Positions 1-15,000 of a stretch of 64,000 bases of DNA are shown here, in pieces. The stretch comes from Tubiluchus corallicola. Its lineage: Eukaryota > Priapulida > Priapulimorpha > Priapulimorphida > Tubiluchidae. The position numbers and the translations under genes are program-made. The notes beneath the pieces are model-generated. The model was not told the DNA's origin. It saw nothing but the letters and a program-made list of their open reading frames with translations, and did no database searches. Position 1 is the first letter of the stretch. Each line of letters starts with the position of its first letter. The stretch lies in assembly GCA_030141605.1 (NCBI GenBank), contig JAQGDQ010000285.1, positions 198,002 to 262,001 on the forward strand, given 5' to 3'.

Positions 1-22
1 GGCGACGGCGTAGAATGCTCAG
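1..22 (+). CDS. Exon 1 (partial): end of an EGF-like domain
   Basis: The sequence reads GDGVECS followed by a split codon, then a GTAAAA donor at 23. It matches the C-terminal end of the EGF exons that follow (GDGVxC). The rest of the exon is cut off by the window edge. Confidence 0.75.
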
Positions 23-3000
23 GTAAAATTTAATGTTCACATAAGGTTTGTGTTCAAAAAATGCATATGTATTGAGTTTGTAATGATAAGTATAAGTTAT
101 TGTTTAACGTGACGCAATATCAAGTGAGATATCAAATACGCTACACTACTCATATTTTGATATTTGCAAAATTCTTAAAGAAAAACTGGACTCAATCTTA
201 AACTGTTGTTCAAAATAATCAACTCTTTAAAACATTGAAAAGGAGCACACTATTTTTTCAAGAATGATGTTTGTGAAAGAATTATTACCATACAAATGCA
301 ATCCCGTTGCTAGTTCTTCGCTGTTATGTACATTTCATCATTCGTTAATTAGATGTGCACTAGCGCTTACATTACGGAAATGTGTTGCACAAAATAGGTG
401 CTGTACATCTCAGTTCAGAGATGTTCGTTTGTGACGTAGTGCAAATGTTCAAGAGTTCATGCGTGACCACAATGGTAAATTTAAAATTTGTGTTTTTATA
501 TTAAAATTTACTATCTCACATTGAATCTCATACAGTAGCGGTGTACTTCAATTTTCACTTTCACAAACACATGCCAGACATTCATGAAATTTTGGGCTGT
601 TAAAAATTATGTTCAGTTGTGTTGTCATCACTAGTTGGGCTTGCCCGCCATTAATTATGTATCTAATCTATTATTTAGTTATTAGAAATGCTTTTGCAGT
701 ATTATTGGTGTTAAAATGTATACTTTTTACTTCACTTCAAAATGGGGTAGGATCCTGTTTTCCTTTAATTACATAATTATGTTTACTGCTAACTATTAAA
801 GTTACTCTCAATAAACACTAAGACGTGTCTGATTTTGGCAATACATACTGAGTAACTTATTTTACAGAGAAGCAGAAATCTTGTGTCAATCAATCAGTAT
901 TTTACAGTATGCAGAGAACATTTGGAATACAATCACAGTAAAGATGTTAAATAATTTTCTGCATTTTTGTTATTCGTTCTCTGCCAGCTAAGTGCTATCC
1001 AGTCTTAAATGAGTTTCAAATAAAAATAATTGAGAAAACAACTAGGTTTTCACCTACCAATTTATTTTTTAGATGCAGATGAATGTGAGTTGAGAACAGA
1101 CACCTGTGACAGAGCTAATGCTCAGTGTACTAACACAGAAGGAAGCTTTGAATGTGAATGTAATGACGGTTATACTGGAGATGGTGTCATATGTGAAGGC
1201 GAGTTACAGGATTTCATTGTGCAAAACTAATTTATTATTGTTTTCATTTGAATTTTATTTCTTATTTATTTATTTAGAATGTATATTAGCACTTTTAAAT
1301 CTTTTAGATTATCAAATCTCCTACCAAATATTTATCACAGTCAAAACAAAGAGCATTTAGAAACAAGAGATTCCAAAATAGTATCTTTCTTAGTTTCTTT
1401 TTGTTTGGTGAACGAGCCTACTTTTGGTGAACCTACTACATGTGGGTTTCCCTTTTCTGCTGTCACTAGAGTTATTTTTGGTGAGCTGTTACTAGCTTTA
1501 GGTGAATAACTTCTAAACAGTCAGTACTCAGAGGTATTCATGAACGAAATGCTGTAATTAGGAAATACCTTGCTTTTGCTGCTTTTCAAAGTACCTCCAT
1601 AGACTACAGCATTCAGACATACCAGAGGAATTTAGTAAATTAACTGCATTTTTAAAGGATGAGCTTAGTTCGATCCTGCGAGACAGCGAAACAATAATTC
1701 TTCTTGCATTTTATATTTTATATTTTACATTTTTACAGATGAAAATGAATGTGTACTTGGCACACATAACTGTGACGAAAATGCAGTTTGTCAGAATACC
1801 GATGGCGGATTCACGTGTACCTGCAAGCAGGGCTATTCTGGTGACGGCGTGACCTGTGAAGGTGAGATTTAGATATTTTCTACATATTGAATTATTCCTA
1901 GCACAAACAAAATTTCCAACATGACGGTTTGTCTTGCTGTAGAAGACAGCTATGAAAACTAGGAAATAGGCCTGTAATGATACATTGATGTATCAATGCA
2001 TCACGATATCTTTTATTATGATATGCACATCGCCAAAGTGCAACAGTAATATGATAATCTGAGTAATGATGTTTAGCAAATTCGCATGCGCTTGACCGTA
2101 TGCTGATAAAAACGATTTGAAGTAATTCAAGATGCAGCTGTACAGTGTGCTGTATATACCTGTCAATCAGTGCAATGAACAATCGTTGACTTGACGCGAG
2201 ACACTGCTAGCAGCCAAAGCGGTTGAAAATGCAAGGTGTTTAATCTCTAGTAGGCAAGTTACATTGTTTGTATATAAACTTGTTAAATGACAAACATGAA
2301 CCAGAGAATGCACAAGTTATTTTTAAACCTAAAGTATTGATATGTTTTGCCTTTCTGTTGTGGCTTATGATGCAAACAATAGCCTCCACACTACACAAGG
2401 AATAAATACAAATCAAATAGTTGTCGCTTTGGCATTCTTTAAACTGTTGATTGATAAATATATTTAACATTAATTAACAACAGTTTCATATAGTTGTTTA
2501 TGAAGTATGGTGATGCGCATCATATCGTAAAGTCGGTACGTGCATCGCATAATGAGCTACTTGTATACTAGTAGCCCTACTAGCAAATTACATTGTAAAA
2601 ATGGAACTGCAGTGAAAGAATTTCATCAGCTGGCATTAATAAAGCTGTTCTATTAACTACTGATCAGGCTCATTCTTTCTAACTGGGCATGTAGAATACA
2701 TGTCATATACCTACAGTATATCTGAATCAATGAGATTACCACATTCTGGAACGTTGTCAGAAAATTGTTTCCATGGTAACCACAATCTTACTCACAGGAT
2801 TCATGAAAAATGTCAGCAGACACCTTCTATTGTCTGTAAATTAGTTATATGAATTCTGTTCTCTGGATATGTATTTATGTTCGTGTCTTGATCTGCTAGA
2901 AATTTATTGCAAATATCTTTAATAAATTTAAAATTGCATGTTTTATAAATTTAATTTTGTCTTTTATATGAAATTTATGATAATTATGCTATTGCGAACC

Positions 3001-6000
3001 TATGTACTTTAATTAGGTAAACATTCATTCAAGATTCTTGCAATGTTAGTCAATTTTTTTCTGTTATTATGTGCCTTATTATGTATGTAGTTTTTTGTAT
3101 TTATAGTAAATAGTGTATGTATTTTAATTATATAAATATGTTTCACTCGGATACTTGTTTTTTATTTTTTAGCTAATTCCCCTTAATCTTATAAATGAAC
3201 TTTTTTCATATGTTTCTCTTTTAATTAAGGATTCTTTAGGCTACAGTGATTTAATGTATTTTAATTAAGTAATGTTTTCATTCAGGATACTAGTGTTTTT
3301 GTATTTTTATCATAAAATAGTCTTTACAGATTAATGTTCTTTGTACTCCAAACCAACATTAAATTAAGTAAACTATAATTGTTGCTGTAGCAGCTTATCT
3401 TGGGTGGCCATTGAGCAGGTCTGGGGTGATTTCTTTAAAAAAAATAAAGTAACCTGCTGTAAAATTTTTTCTGTAGCCAAATCATGTAGAAAGTTTCTGT
3501 TTTTTTTTGTTGTTGTTTAACTTTTCATGTTTTATAAATGGCATCTTATTGCAGATGATGACGAGTGTGCCCTTGGCACTGACAACTGCCATGCTGAAGC
3601 TATTTGTGAAAATACACCAGGTAGTTTCACCTGTACTTGCAAAGATGGTTACACTGGCAATGGATTGAATTGTAATGGTAAGACTTTGATTATTTTAAGT
3701 ATTTTTAATGGTTGCTAAGTCTAATTAATATTTGCTAAAACTTATTAGTTCGTTCACCATAAGTTTAATGTGTTATTAGTTTATTAGGCTGTTAGTTTAA
3801 TATAAACATTAATATTTAACTGTTAAATGGCAAGTAATAGCAGATGCTTGCAGTGATTGTATCTATCGAGTATTTTAATTTTTGCACCAAATAAGTGCAA
3901 CTAAACGCACATGTCTTATGACTGATGACAGTCTAAAGCTATTTACAATGTAAAAATACAAAAAAACTTGAACTTCATTTACCTAGATAACGATAGCATT
4001 CACGACAGTGTCGAGAATTTTGGCAAGACCAACCAGAACTGAATTTTTCATTTCTACTTTTAATTTAGCATACGTTGGTACTTTATAATTTCAAGTTTTT
4101 CTTTGAAATTGTAGATGCAAATGAATGTGCTGCAGACAACCTTAACAATTGCGATGACAATGCTGAATGCACAAATACCATTGGTTCGTTTGAATGTGAT
4201 TGCATTGAAGGTTTTGAAGGTGACGGCGTGTCATGTGCAGGTATGATTGCAAATAGAGCTTTAGCCGCTTACAATGTAAATTTCTGAAAAGTAGAATGCC
4301 TCTGTGGTGTAACGGATAGCCTAGCAGCCTGGAATTGCAGATCTGGGTTTGAGTCCCTGTTGCGGTGCAAAATTTTTCAGAGTTTCTAAAGTAATGTACT
4401 ACTTTTGTCTGCTTACTGGATTGCTTTCTTAAACAGCTTTTTGTTTAATTTTCCTTAATGATGTGTTGAACGTGAAATTGTTGAAAGCTTCGTTTATTAC
4501 AAAAAGTATACCTTCTGCTGCAAAATCATAATTATATTACAAATAAACAGTGTAATTTAATGCATATATTTTGCTTTGCTTGTAGGCTTTATGTGCTGTA
4601 AATACATGATAACCCAAAGGTTTAGGCTCTTCAAAGAAAAATTATTATTATTGCATTTTCAACATGGCAGTAGTAATTTATTGTGGTTTGTTGATTGTAA
4701 TGAAATAATCCAATGTGTCTGTTGACTTTCAGACATTGACGAGTGTACTGATGCTAGTGATGACTGTGATGACTATGCTGAGTGTACAAATACAGACGGA
4801 AGCTTTACGTGTCGGTGTCTGCCAGGATTTCGAGGAAATGGGCTCTTGTGTAGCGGTAAGTATGACTCCCACATTATTTGGGTAGATTGTGACATTCTTT
4901 TACAACTTTAGATTCGTAATGGATGTAAAGAATGCTTGCTTTCACATTGTTATTGGGCATACAATTTTGTTAAAAATGACTGGAATTTGAATCTTCCAAA
5001 TTTTTTACTATCTTTATTTCACACATATTTTTTGTAGATATCAATGAATGTGAAGAAATGCTAGACAACTGTGACATACCAGAACGAGCATTTTGTACTA
5101 ATACCGTCGGCAGTTTTACCTGCAATTGTAACACTCCTTTCTGGGAAGGAGATGGCATCACTTGTACAGGTGAACAAATTTACTTCTTTATTTACTTATC
5201 TATAAAATGCAAGAGAAAAAGAGCTTGAATTAAATTTAGTTCATTCTGGTGCAATGACATTTCGAAACATACAAATCAAAAATACAAAAAACGAATTGCA
5301 TCATACAATGGCAAACAGACTTACTCAATTATACAGCATAATTAACTGTAGTAGGACTACAGCATTTACTGTTATAAATTACTAACTACAACCGTACTAA
5401 AACAACCACACTACGTTATGCGCATTACCGTTTACTTTGTAGTATTGTATGTGTTTTACATAAGTGCGGTGCCCAATTAGTAAATTATTACCCCGGGTTC
5501 TTTACCCCACACATGCTGCAGAACAGTATAAACACTTTGGACATAGTTAATGAAGAACACAACACTATACTTCAATATATATATATATAATCTCATCAAC
5601 TGCGCTCTTTCTGTGTTGAGGGTTTGAATATTATCCACAAATTAGTAAAATTAAAATCCAATGACGATCTAACTAATGTACATAGGGATTGCAAATTACC
5701 TTTTTTAAAAGCTAAATAGCAATGATAAACTGATTACAAAACAAATAAACATACGTTCAGCAAATTACAAAGAAACATAGATAACTAATTCATCATAGTG
5801 TCCTCCGCTGTAGTATGTGTTCGGGGACCCGCTTGTCGCATGGCCCAATTTGAACAAATCTGTCTGACTGTGATGTGCTATGATGCACTGAATTTGATAT
5901 AGCGTGATGCTGTGCTGTAAATAAACATTAGTAAAGAAGTATTTTGTATTAAAGTCTCAATGCAAAAAGGCTGAGTCACAGTAAAGCTTTTAATAGTTTT

Positions 6001-9000
6001 GCAAGTTTAAATTTGATTCTGTTGTTTATGAGGCTGGTCAACATCCCAAGTGTTATCCAAGTGACCAATGCAGCATCATATGACTGCAGTGATGTGCCCT
6101 AATGAGCACTACTGTGATCTGCTGACCGAGTGTCGATATTGTCTTTTCAGGAGATAGGAAAGCTGACGTTCTTTTGTGATGTATATTTATTTAATCACCA
6201 CTTGTTTTCTTAGATGTAATCTAAACCACTTTTTTACAATAACGAAGCATTGACGTTGTGCCGCACTGTAATAACTATTTCTGGTTTTGATTAGTCAAAA
6301 AATGATTGGTTATCTTAGCTTAATTTGAAATGTGTTTGATTTTGTTGCAGATGTTGATCAATGTGCCCAAGATCCTTCACCCTGTCCAGGTTTAATGATG
6401 TGTGTCAATTTAGAAGGAGCACCTGGATTTTCTTGTAGTGGTAAGTACAGCAGCTTAGAATTTTTTAATAATTCATCCCAGAGAAGCAGCCAGTGCAAAA
6501 AAGATGGCTCACGCTGGGGCTGTTATAGCAATAAGGAATTTACTAAATTAACATTGGTTAAACAGTTTTGAAAATATCTAATAACGTGTAATCAAACATG
6601 TAATAATAAGATCTCTCGCTTCTCTTGTGTTGAAATTTTGCCCTTTCAATTACCTTTTATCATTAGAAGATTTTCTTTTGCATAATAAAGGGTTGTTCCA
6701 AACTTCAACCAGTGAATTTCCTTCAGTGATATATTTTAAATTTATTTGTGTTACTAATATGAGGTGCAATTACTTGGCAATACTGAGTGTAAGAAACTAC
6801 TACTTCATAATGCCCAAAGTCATGTTTGAGTAGCTTTGTTACAGTTTATCTGTAAGAAAAATCATAACAAGATATAGCAAACTAATTTGAGCTTAGAAAA
6901 AAGAAACAAAGCAATCAATAATAAAGTGACAGTGAATAACAAGAAATGAACTTACATCATGGCTCTACTACTCCTGATAAATGAATGGTTTAACTGAGTA
7001 AACAACTACAACAACTTTAGCTAAGAACAGACTGCCAACAGACCAGGTAAACCAGCTCTGCCAGTAGTGCATGACATAAAGAAGCCAAGTCAAGGAATTC
7101 ATGAATGCAGTTTAAAAAAGAGACACAGCATACAGGAATTAAAGAATGAGACAACACCAAAGTAAATATTCTAAAACTCGCCACACTGTGACTACCTTCA
7201 CCAGTGTGAGGTACTGCTGGTTCTGTCAAAACCTGGGATTTGGACTCTCCAATACTTTTATTGGCTTACATATTTAGTAACAAACATTTAAGCTTAGGCC
7301 ACCATTTGGTTGAAAAGTTGAAAATGATGGCTAAAATGGTGGTAGCAATGATAATTGTAAGACGATAGCAATGATAATGATGATCCTAGTGAAAATTGTG
7401 TCAAAAACTCAAAATGGTGATAGTGGTGCTGAAGATGACGAAAAAAGAAGACAGTGATGATGATGATGATGGTGGTGCTGACGATGACAGATTATGTCAT
7501 TCACTTGTTAGCATTTGTAATTAAAAATAAAAAATTTAAACGATAGTAATAGTAAAAAAATAGGCTCCAGTTTCTCTTTAATGACTGCTGTTAAATGTGA
7601 TTAAATTTCAGACATGGATGAATGTGAAATGGGCACTGATAACTGTGATGAAAATGCACGCTGTAGAAATATTGAAGCCAGTTTTGAATGCATCTGTAAT
7701 GATGGCTACTTTGGCGATGGTGTCACATGTGCAGGTGATTATTGCTAATTTTGACATGACAACGATGGTGACACCTGGGGTGAAACTTAAGCTTTGGATA
7801 TTTGACGAAATTGATGAAGTATCTAATTCTCTTTTTTCGTGTTACAAAATGTTATTCAGATTTCAGATTGTTTGGCCTCCTTCAAAAACATGCTTTTAAT
7901 AACACAGTGCTCTATAGTGTTACCAAAGTAAAGACATATATTACAACTAGTGCAATTCATTATTCTGCTGTTTTGTGTTCTATGCATTACCTCAAAGTAA
8001 CCCAAGTATTCACAATTTCTAAGGAGTTAAAGAATGCTTATTTCACTTAAATGAATGCTGTTATTAAAATTGAAAAATTAATGTTTCTAAATGTTTTGAT
8101 GATACATCATGACGATGGTTAGTACATAATATGCGTTATGTTTTGATTAAATTTTAGCTTACCTGCCAATGTCCAACTGTGTATAGTATAAATAACTTAG
8201 TATTGATGGCTAAGTAAAAATAACTTAGTAAAAATAATATAACTCTGCATTGGTTGTTTAATACAGATATTGATGAATGTGCTGATGGGCTGGATAACTG
8301 TGACCGTGTTAATGGAATGTGTGAGGACTCTGAAGGTAGTTTCACCTGTGTTTGCAATGAAGGCTACGCTGGAGATGGAGTCATTTGCTCTGGTATGATT
8401 TTGCGCTAGCTTTTTAAGAGAATGAAATGTGATTTTAAGTTCATTTTGTTACTTTGATAAAGTGATTGAAATATTGAAATCAAAGCAATGCTGAATACTA
8501 TAATTATGTGTATAGGATGGACTTTAAAGCACTTCCTTAGTTTCTTAAGACAGACAATAGTTTGCTTAGGACTGGTGAAGAATGCCCCTTTGGTCTTTTC
8601 TCATCCCACTCTATAATTATATTTATACAATGTTACACTAATTTTTGTACATATGTTCCATGTTCTATGTAATCCTTCACTGTTTGAAACCATCTGATTA
8701 TGTTTGGTATATTTGTGTTTTTAGATTTTGACGAATGTGCGCAGGACACAGATTTCTGCCCGGTGAATTCTGAATGCATAAATCTCGAAGGAACGTATGA
8801 CTGTGTGTGTAATGAAGGGTTCACCATGTTTGGAGATGTCTGTGTTGGTATGTTATATGATGCACTGTCTAACAATAAAGTAGGTCACTATTTGGAATGC
8901 TTAATTGAATTAGTGAACAACAAAAGATGGGTGAGAAATAAATAAAAAGGAAACTTTGTTTAAGAAAATGTCAAGGTTATTCGATAAAGCTATCAGAGAT

Positions 9001-12000
9001 GAATGATTTCAGATTTCAGATTTTAGATCAGATATAGTTTATTTCCATATGAACAAACATGAATTAGTTATGTTAGTACAATATTAAGTATAGTACATGC
9101 AGTAAGGCTACTTATTCACAGTTGAATATAGGATTGCAAGCACTAATGCTGCCTGTTCCTGAGTTGCAAAACATGGTAATAAATCCAGTACGTGAGTTCA
9201 TAGGTCCTTGATCAAACTCTTCCTCCTCCCCCACCCATTGACCAAATTCGTTTAAAGGCCTATATAACCCCAACAGACATTGAAGTTTGTTTAATGCTTT
9301 ATTATGATTACACAAAGAATTCATTTTTATTATTAAACAAAAGAAACTTTGGCACAAGTGAACGAAAATGACCTGCATAGTACACAAAGCGTCTTTGGTT
9401 ACCGATGTTTGTTTACCGATCTTTCATGACCTTGCGACTGTACTTATTATGTCGTTCGTCTTGTGCAACAAAAAATGGCGTTTCTTCAAATTTAATACCG
9501 CTAACAATGAAGTGATAAAAAATCAAACTAAACAAGTTTTACAGTAAGTTTTTAAAAAAACTAAATTGAATATTCGTAATGAGAGTAGGATGTTAAGTTG
9601 TGAAAGCTTATATTATACTGAGGATTTAGTTTGACTTTAAGTAAATTTCTGCTTTCTGAATGAATGTGCGAAATCTCTTTGGTTGTTTTGCTAACTTCAA
9701 ATTTTTCATTAGATGTGAATGAATGTGAGGCTATGCAGGACGACTGTCACATTCGTGCAGACTGTACTAACACCATTGGAAGCTTTGACTGTGCGTGTGA
9801 AACTGGCTACTCTGGAGATGGAGTAAGAGCTTGTACAAGTATGTTCAACTTTTACTTCCCTTTTTCACTTTAGACAGTTCCATTTACAAGAATTACAATA
9901 AAAGTTGTAATGGTCTTTTTAATTATAATTTATAAATCATAATGTTATAATCTACCTGAGAAGAGAATATTATTGAGTAGTGCAGTTCCTTTTAATGGCT
10001 AATGTTTGCTTAAAAACTATTACATTATCGTGTAATGCACCAGCAAATCTAAACTAAATTTTTTTTGAGTGTAAGTTTTATCTCAATGCTGGGTATTTTT
10101 GAAATGTTTTTTTTGTTTTTGTCCCGTAATCGCTCTTTATTCACTAGCTGTGCATTATATGATTTACAGACATTAATGAATGTGTGGAAGATTTAGCAAA
10201 CTGTGACGAATCAGCAACCTGTGTAGATTCCGACGGTAGTTTCATGTGCATTTGTCGAATTGGATACACCGGTGATGGCATTACATGTTCAGGTAGGTTT
10301 TTTTGCTTATATCAACACATATCAATGGTGATGGTTTAATTAATTAATAAAATTTGAAACTAAACTTGATAAACAGAAAATGTGGGCTGTCGTGATTGCT
10401 AGCGAACACGGTAATCTTGCGGTCGTGGCATCTGCCTTGTAAGCAGAAGGTCAAATCCAACTGAGAATAAGTTTTTTACCTTATCTATTGGACAAGTTTG
10501 ATTTCAAGTTTAGTTAGTTGTGGGTCTGCATTAATAGTAATCTTGATGCTTAGATTATAAATGACAAGTAAAGTTAACAATTCCTCACATACAAGCAATT
10601 AGTTCATAAAGCGGATTATGATTAGGGTTAGGTTAGCGGTTAGGATTGGTTTAGGGTTAAGGTTAGGATTAGGGTAGGGATAGGGTTAGCGTTATTGTAT
10701 TTAAATTGTGTGGGGAATTGTAAATAGCCTATTAATGGTCATAAGTTAATGATTAAATAAAGGAAATCGTCACTGTTCATTGTAGTTCTGTTTTTGCAAT
10801 ATTAATTTGGCACCTTGTAAATTAGTAAAAATGCCTCGATTGTTCAAGCTGTTCATGACATTGCAATTATAAAATATAGATTTTGTGTTACTTCAATAAT
10901 GCCAAGAACACTTCTTGATCATGATGCAAAGAGCTGTTTGATTGATTGATAAATTGTTCATCGCCATCAAAATATACATAATTGGTAAGCAGTTAAATAT
11001 ACAATGTACACTGCGACAAGCAATGTGGTAGCATACCAGTCTGTCATTTTATGATAAATAGACTGTTAACTGGCAATAGCATCATTCTGATGTCCTACTG
11101 CAGTAATCTGTAATTAAGTATATTCAGTTCACAGTAACTGCCTTAACATATGTAAGCATAATTACTCAATTATATATTTATTAGCAGCATATTGTGTTTG
11201 TTACTTTTCAATATGTTGATTAGCAAAAATCGTTTTTGTGTAGATATTGATGAATGCGCTCAGGAACCTTCACCCTGTGGACCGGGAACATCTTGTGAGA
11301 ACACTATTGGAAAATTTGTCTGCAATTTAATTGGTAAGTCGCCGTATTTTGTTTGCCAGCTTTTAAAAAGTTTTTAATTGTACTGCTTGCTCATTTATAT
11401 TGCTTAATTACCCAAGTATACTGCACAACGTCTGAATTGTTTATACACTTCGTCACACTGCAAGCCAAAATCCAGCATTCAAAGGCAGGATGTACTCAAC
11501 AAGATGTTTGTTTTGTGACTGAAACCTGACTCATATCAAAGGACATTTCTTTAAGATGAGCCACTGAACAAAAAGAGGTATCTAAGCCGTATTCATATGT
11601 ACTTACATTCTCCCTGTAAAAGGTAAACAGCTAAGGTTTATGGATGATACTGCTCAGAGTGAGCATCGAACCCACAATGGCTGCATGCCAGCCACATACA
11701 GTGTGTGCATTATCCATCAGCCATGAATCTGCAATGAATTATTTTGAAGTGTGTCACAAATGCTACTAGATTCACTTACAAATGATTGATCAATAATGTG
11801 CGACTATCTCACAAACCATCTTTTTTATGTGATAAATATAGTGGATGACTCACAAAAGTAGCATGGACTCTAAAATGGCTATATACGAGTTTGTAATTTG
11901 ACAGTAAAAAACCTTTAAAGTGGAATGCCGAATTATACCGCTCTCATTCCGTACAGCAGAGGACTTTTGAAAAGATGCGTACAGTTTTTAGAGTGTTTTC

Positions 12001-15000
12001 TTCTTACTCTGGAGCTGGCTTGTTTCTCTCCAAAATTATCCCGAGGTTTTTTCTCCAGGCTGTTTGTGCAACTTTTAGTCAATTTGTGTGGATCTTTTCA
12101 AAATACCACGTACTACAAAATCATAAGCCTCATAGAAAGCCGTCTGTCTATTACTGTTTGCAATGGCTCTGAATAACATATAGTATACTAACTGTTGCCG
12201 TTGTTATGTTGTATACATAATGAGTTTGTCACTTGTAAAAAATGGCTGGCTGGTAATAGTTGCAGGCCAGAGCCGTGTCGTTTCAGCTGAGCTCCACCCG
12301 GTTTATTTCTATAGTCGACCTAGCCAACAAGAAACCCAGCTTTAGTTGCGCCAGCCACTCAGTGATGGGAGTTGAGCTAGCTGACATTTTTGCCAGCTGT
12401 GAAGACTTTAACTCTTGCGAACAAGCCACTAGCATAGCAGTGTCTAATTTTTAACTGGATTACTTCTGTGTTCATCTGTCTTGATGGCAGATTTCTTTCA
12501 TTTTAGAATTCTGCCTGCCCAATGTGTACAATTGATGTAACGAGCACATGATGATGATGATGAAATCACCGGTTGAAATATGGCAAACACATTGTGGATT
12601 TGCGCTGTGCTGGCAGAGATACTAATCTTTAGAAATTTTTGAATAGAGAAAGCAATCAATTTAAAATAAATACACAAATAGGCAATGTTAGTCACACGTA
12701 TGGGATCATTTTGATGTTTTAGTATTGTTTCGTCGGTAATCAAGATAGGCATCGCCAAGAGTCGAATTTAAATTAAATCTACAACAAATCCATTTTATAA
12801 TAATAAAAACTTGCTCTCTAATGCATTATTTGAATTCGTACGTCAGCTTTTTTCTGTGTATAAGCAACACAAATTATTTAAAAAATTTGTCTCCGTAATT
12901 TAACAGTTAACTAACATTTCATCATTTATTTAGCTAAAAAAATTCCCAGCTTTAGTTGACTTAGCTGATTTTTTCTTTAAGCCAACTCAGATGAAAAGTC
13001 AGTCAACTTCAGCCGAGCTAGCCTATTTACTGTGTGTCAGCTGATGTAGTAGCAACTGTCTCAGCTTCAGCCTCTAGTAATAGTGTTTCACTTGATTTTT
13101 TGTGGATTTGTTTGAGCTATTTCTATAATACTGTAGTTTCATCTGTAATAGTGAAAAAAACAAAAACTTTATATGTTGGTTATTATGTACCTCAGTTTTA
13201 TTATAATCCTGTTAAAATATGTTGCAGCGTGCCTGTGTGTTTGTGTGTTTATGTTTCGTATGAAATTACTCACCGCTTTAACTTACAAGAACACTAGGTT
13301 TAGAGTGGAACGCTCTGAAACATTAAAGTTAGTGATTTAAACGAAAATAATTTATATATGCACATTCCCCAGACACACTGACTTAATTTCTTCAACCTCC
13401 TTAACTGCCTTCAGGGTGGTGGGGGATATTAGTTCCTGAAATGGTGATTATAATAGGAAATACTTCAATCAAGTCTTGCTTCATTTTATAAAATAAGTTT
13501 AGCAGTTAGTTGGAAAACGGAAAGGTGTGGGTACCAATTCACACGTGGAATTACGTACCCTGGTGGTATCGAATTTGCCGTACTTGTAGAGTGAATTAGT
13601 AGTGGAACCACCTCTAAGCAATGACATAAGGTCTAAATGATTAACCAGCCCTGGGACTCTGACTTCATCACTGGATTTGCCATTTTTCCAATGAGAGATT
13701 CTGGTGGAACCACCCCCTAGAACAAAAATACAAGGTTTAAGACCATCTGTACCAAATTTGCCACTTTCATGGCATATTGCAGGAATCTGCAATTCTTATG
13801 TGTTTTACCATTAATTGCAGCAGCACATTCTCAAAGTAGATCATAAGAAAATTTTCCTTGATGGTCCTACAGCATGTTTTTGATCAATTCTTGGAGCTGT
13901 ATTTTGGATGATGACTTCTGAATTCCTAGGTGTTGGGATTACATCATGTTTCCAAAAAAAGCATAAGGCCAGTAGCGTGCAGTCAATACGTGCAATGCAT
14001 GCTGTCTAAGTTCTGAAATATGGCAGTTGTGTCATCTAATAACTTAATGACTTTGTATGAGTCTACTGATCTCATGGAGCTAATGATTTACTGGAGATAA
14101 TTCTAGTTTTCGTCACAGCTACCTCATTCCTAAGTAGAACCAGCAGTGTAGAAGCAATAGACCAAATATTTTATACAAGGATGAGCGGTGATGACATTCC
14201 CTTTTCGAAAGTGAGCATTCTAATGTGGAGTGCATTTCTGTATTGCTAGCATTCACACTTATTTTGTTCTTTATAGAAATAACTACTGCTGCACCAATAA
14301 CAACAGCACCAACAACGGCAGCTCCGATAGAAGTCACCACCGGTATGTGAAACATGTAGATTTGTTATTTAGAAATAGACATAGATGAAACTTTGAAGTG
14401 TTAGCAGTTAATATCAGAAGCATACAGTTTCTTCTCCTACTGTTGCAGTTCCTGGCCCTACAAAGGAAGGCCCCGATGTTAGCCCCCCAGAATTAGTTGA
14501 GACAACAACAATGATGACAGGTAAGGTTGCAGCAGCTCACACTCGTGGTAGAATTGCTTTAGTATAATGCTGAAGCTTCTGTCTTGTTTTATATTTAAGT
14601 ACCTCTTGCAAAGTATAATGCTGCTAGTTCTAATTATTTCACTCACCTATCTAGTATCACAACAGGAAGACAACTGTTATCATGACAACAACAACAAAAA
14701 TGAAACTCCTCAAGTAAATAATTAATCACCAGAATAAAATTTTAAAATAAGAAAAATAAGAATAACAATGTTAGAATATAGAAACGGCAACACAGAACAA
14801 GAAGTTCTTATCACACAATTAAGAATAAGAATTAACTTTTGGAACAATTATAACAGTAACAGAAAGAGCAACATGTGAACATGAAAACTCTTGATATGCA
14901 ATTAATAATGAGAATCAAAAATCAGAATAACAATGACTGAAACAGCAAGACAACTTTAAACCCCAGGCATGTAACTAATATAGATAATTAAATTTTGGAA

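Noticed and set aside
4298-4370. Functional tRNA gene
   Set aside because: Box A and B fit, but acceptor and anticodon stems do not pair.
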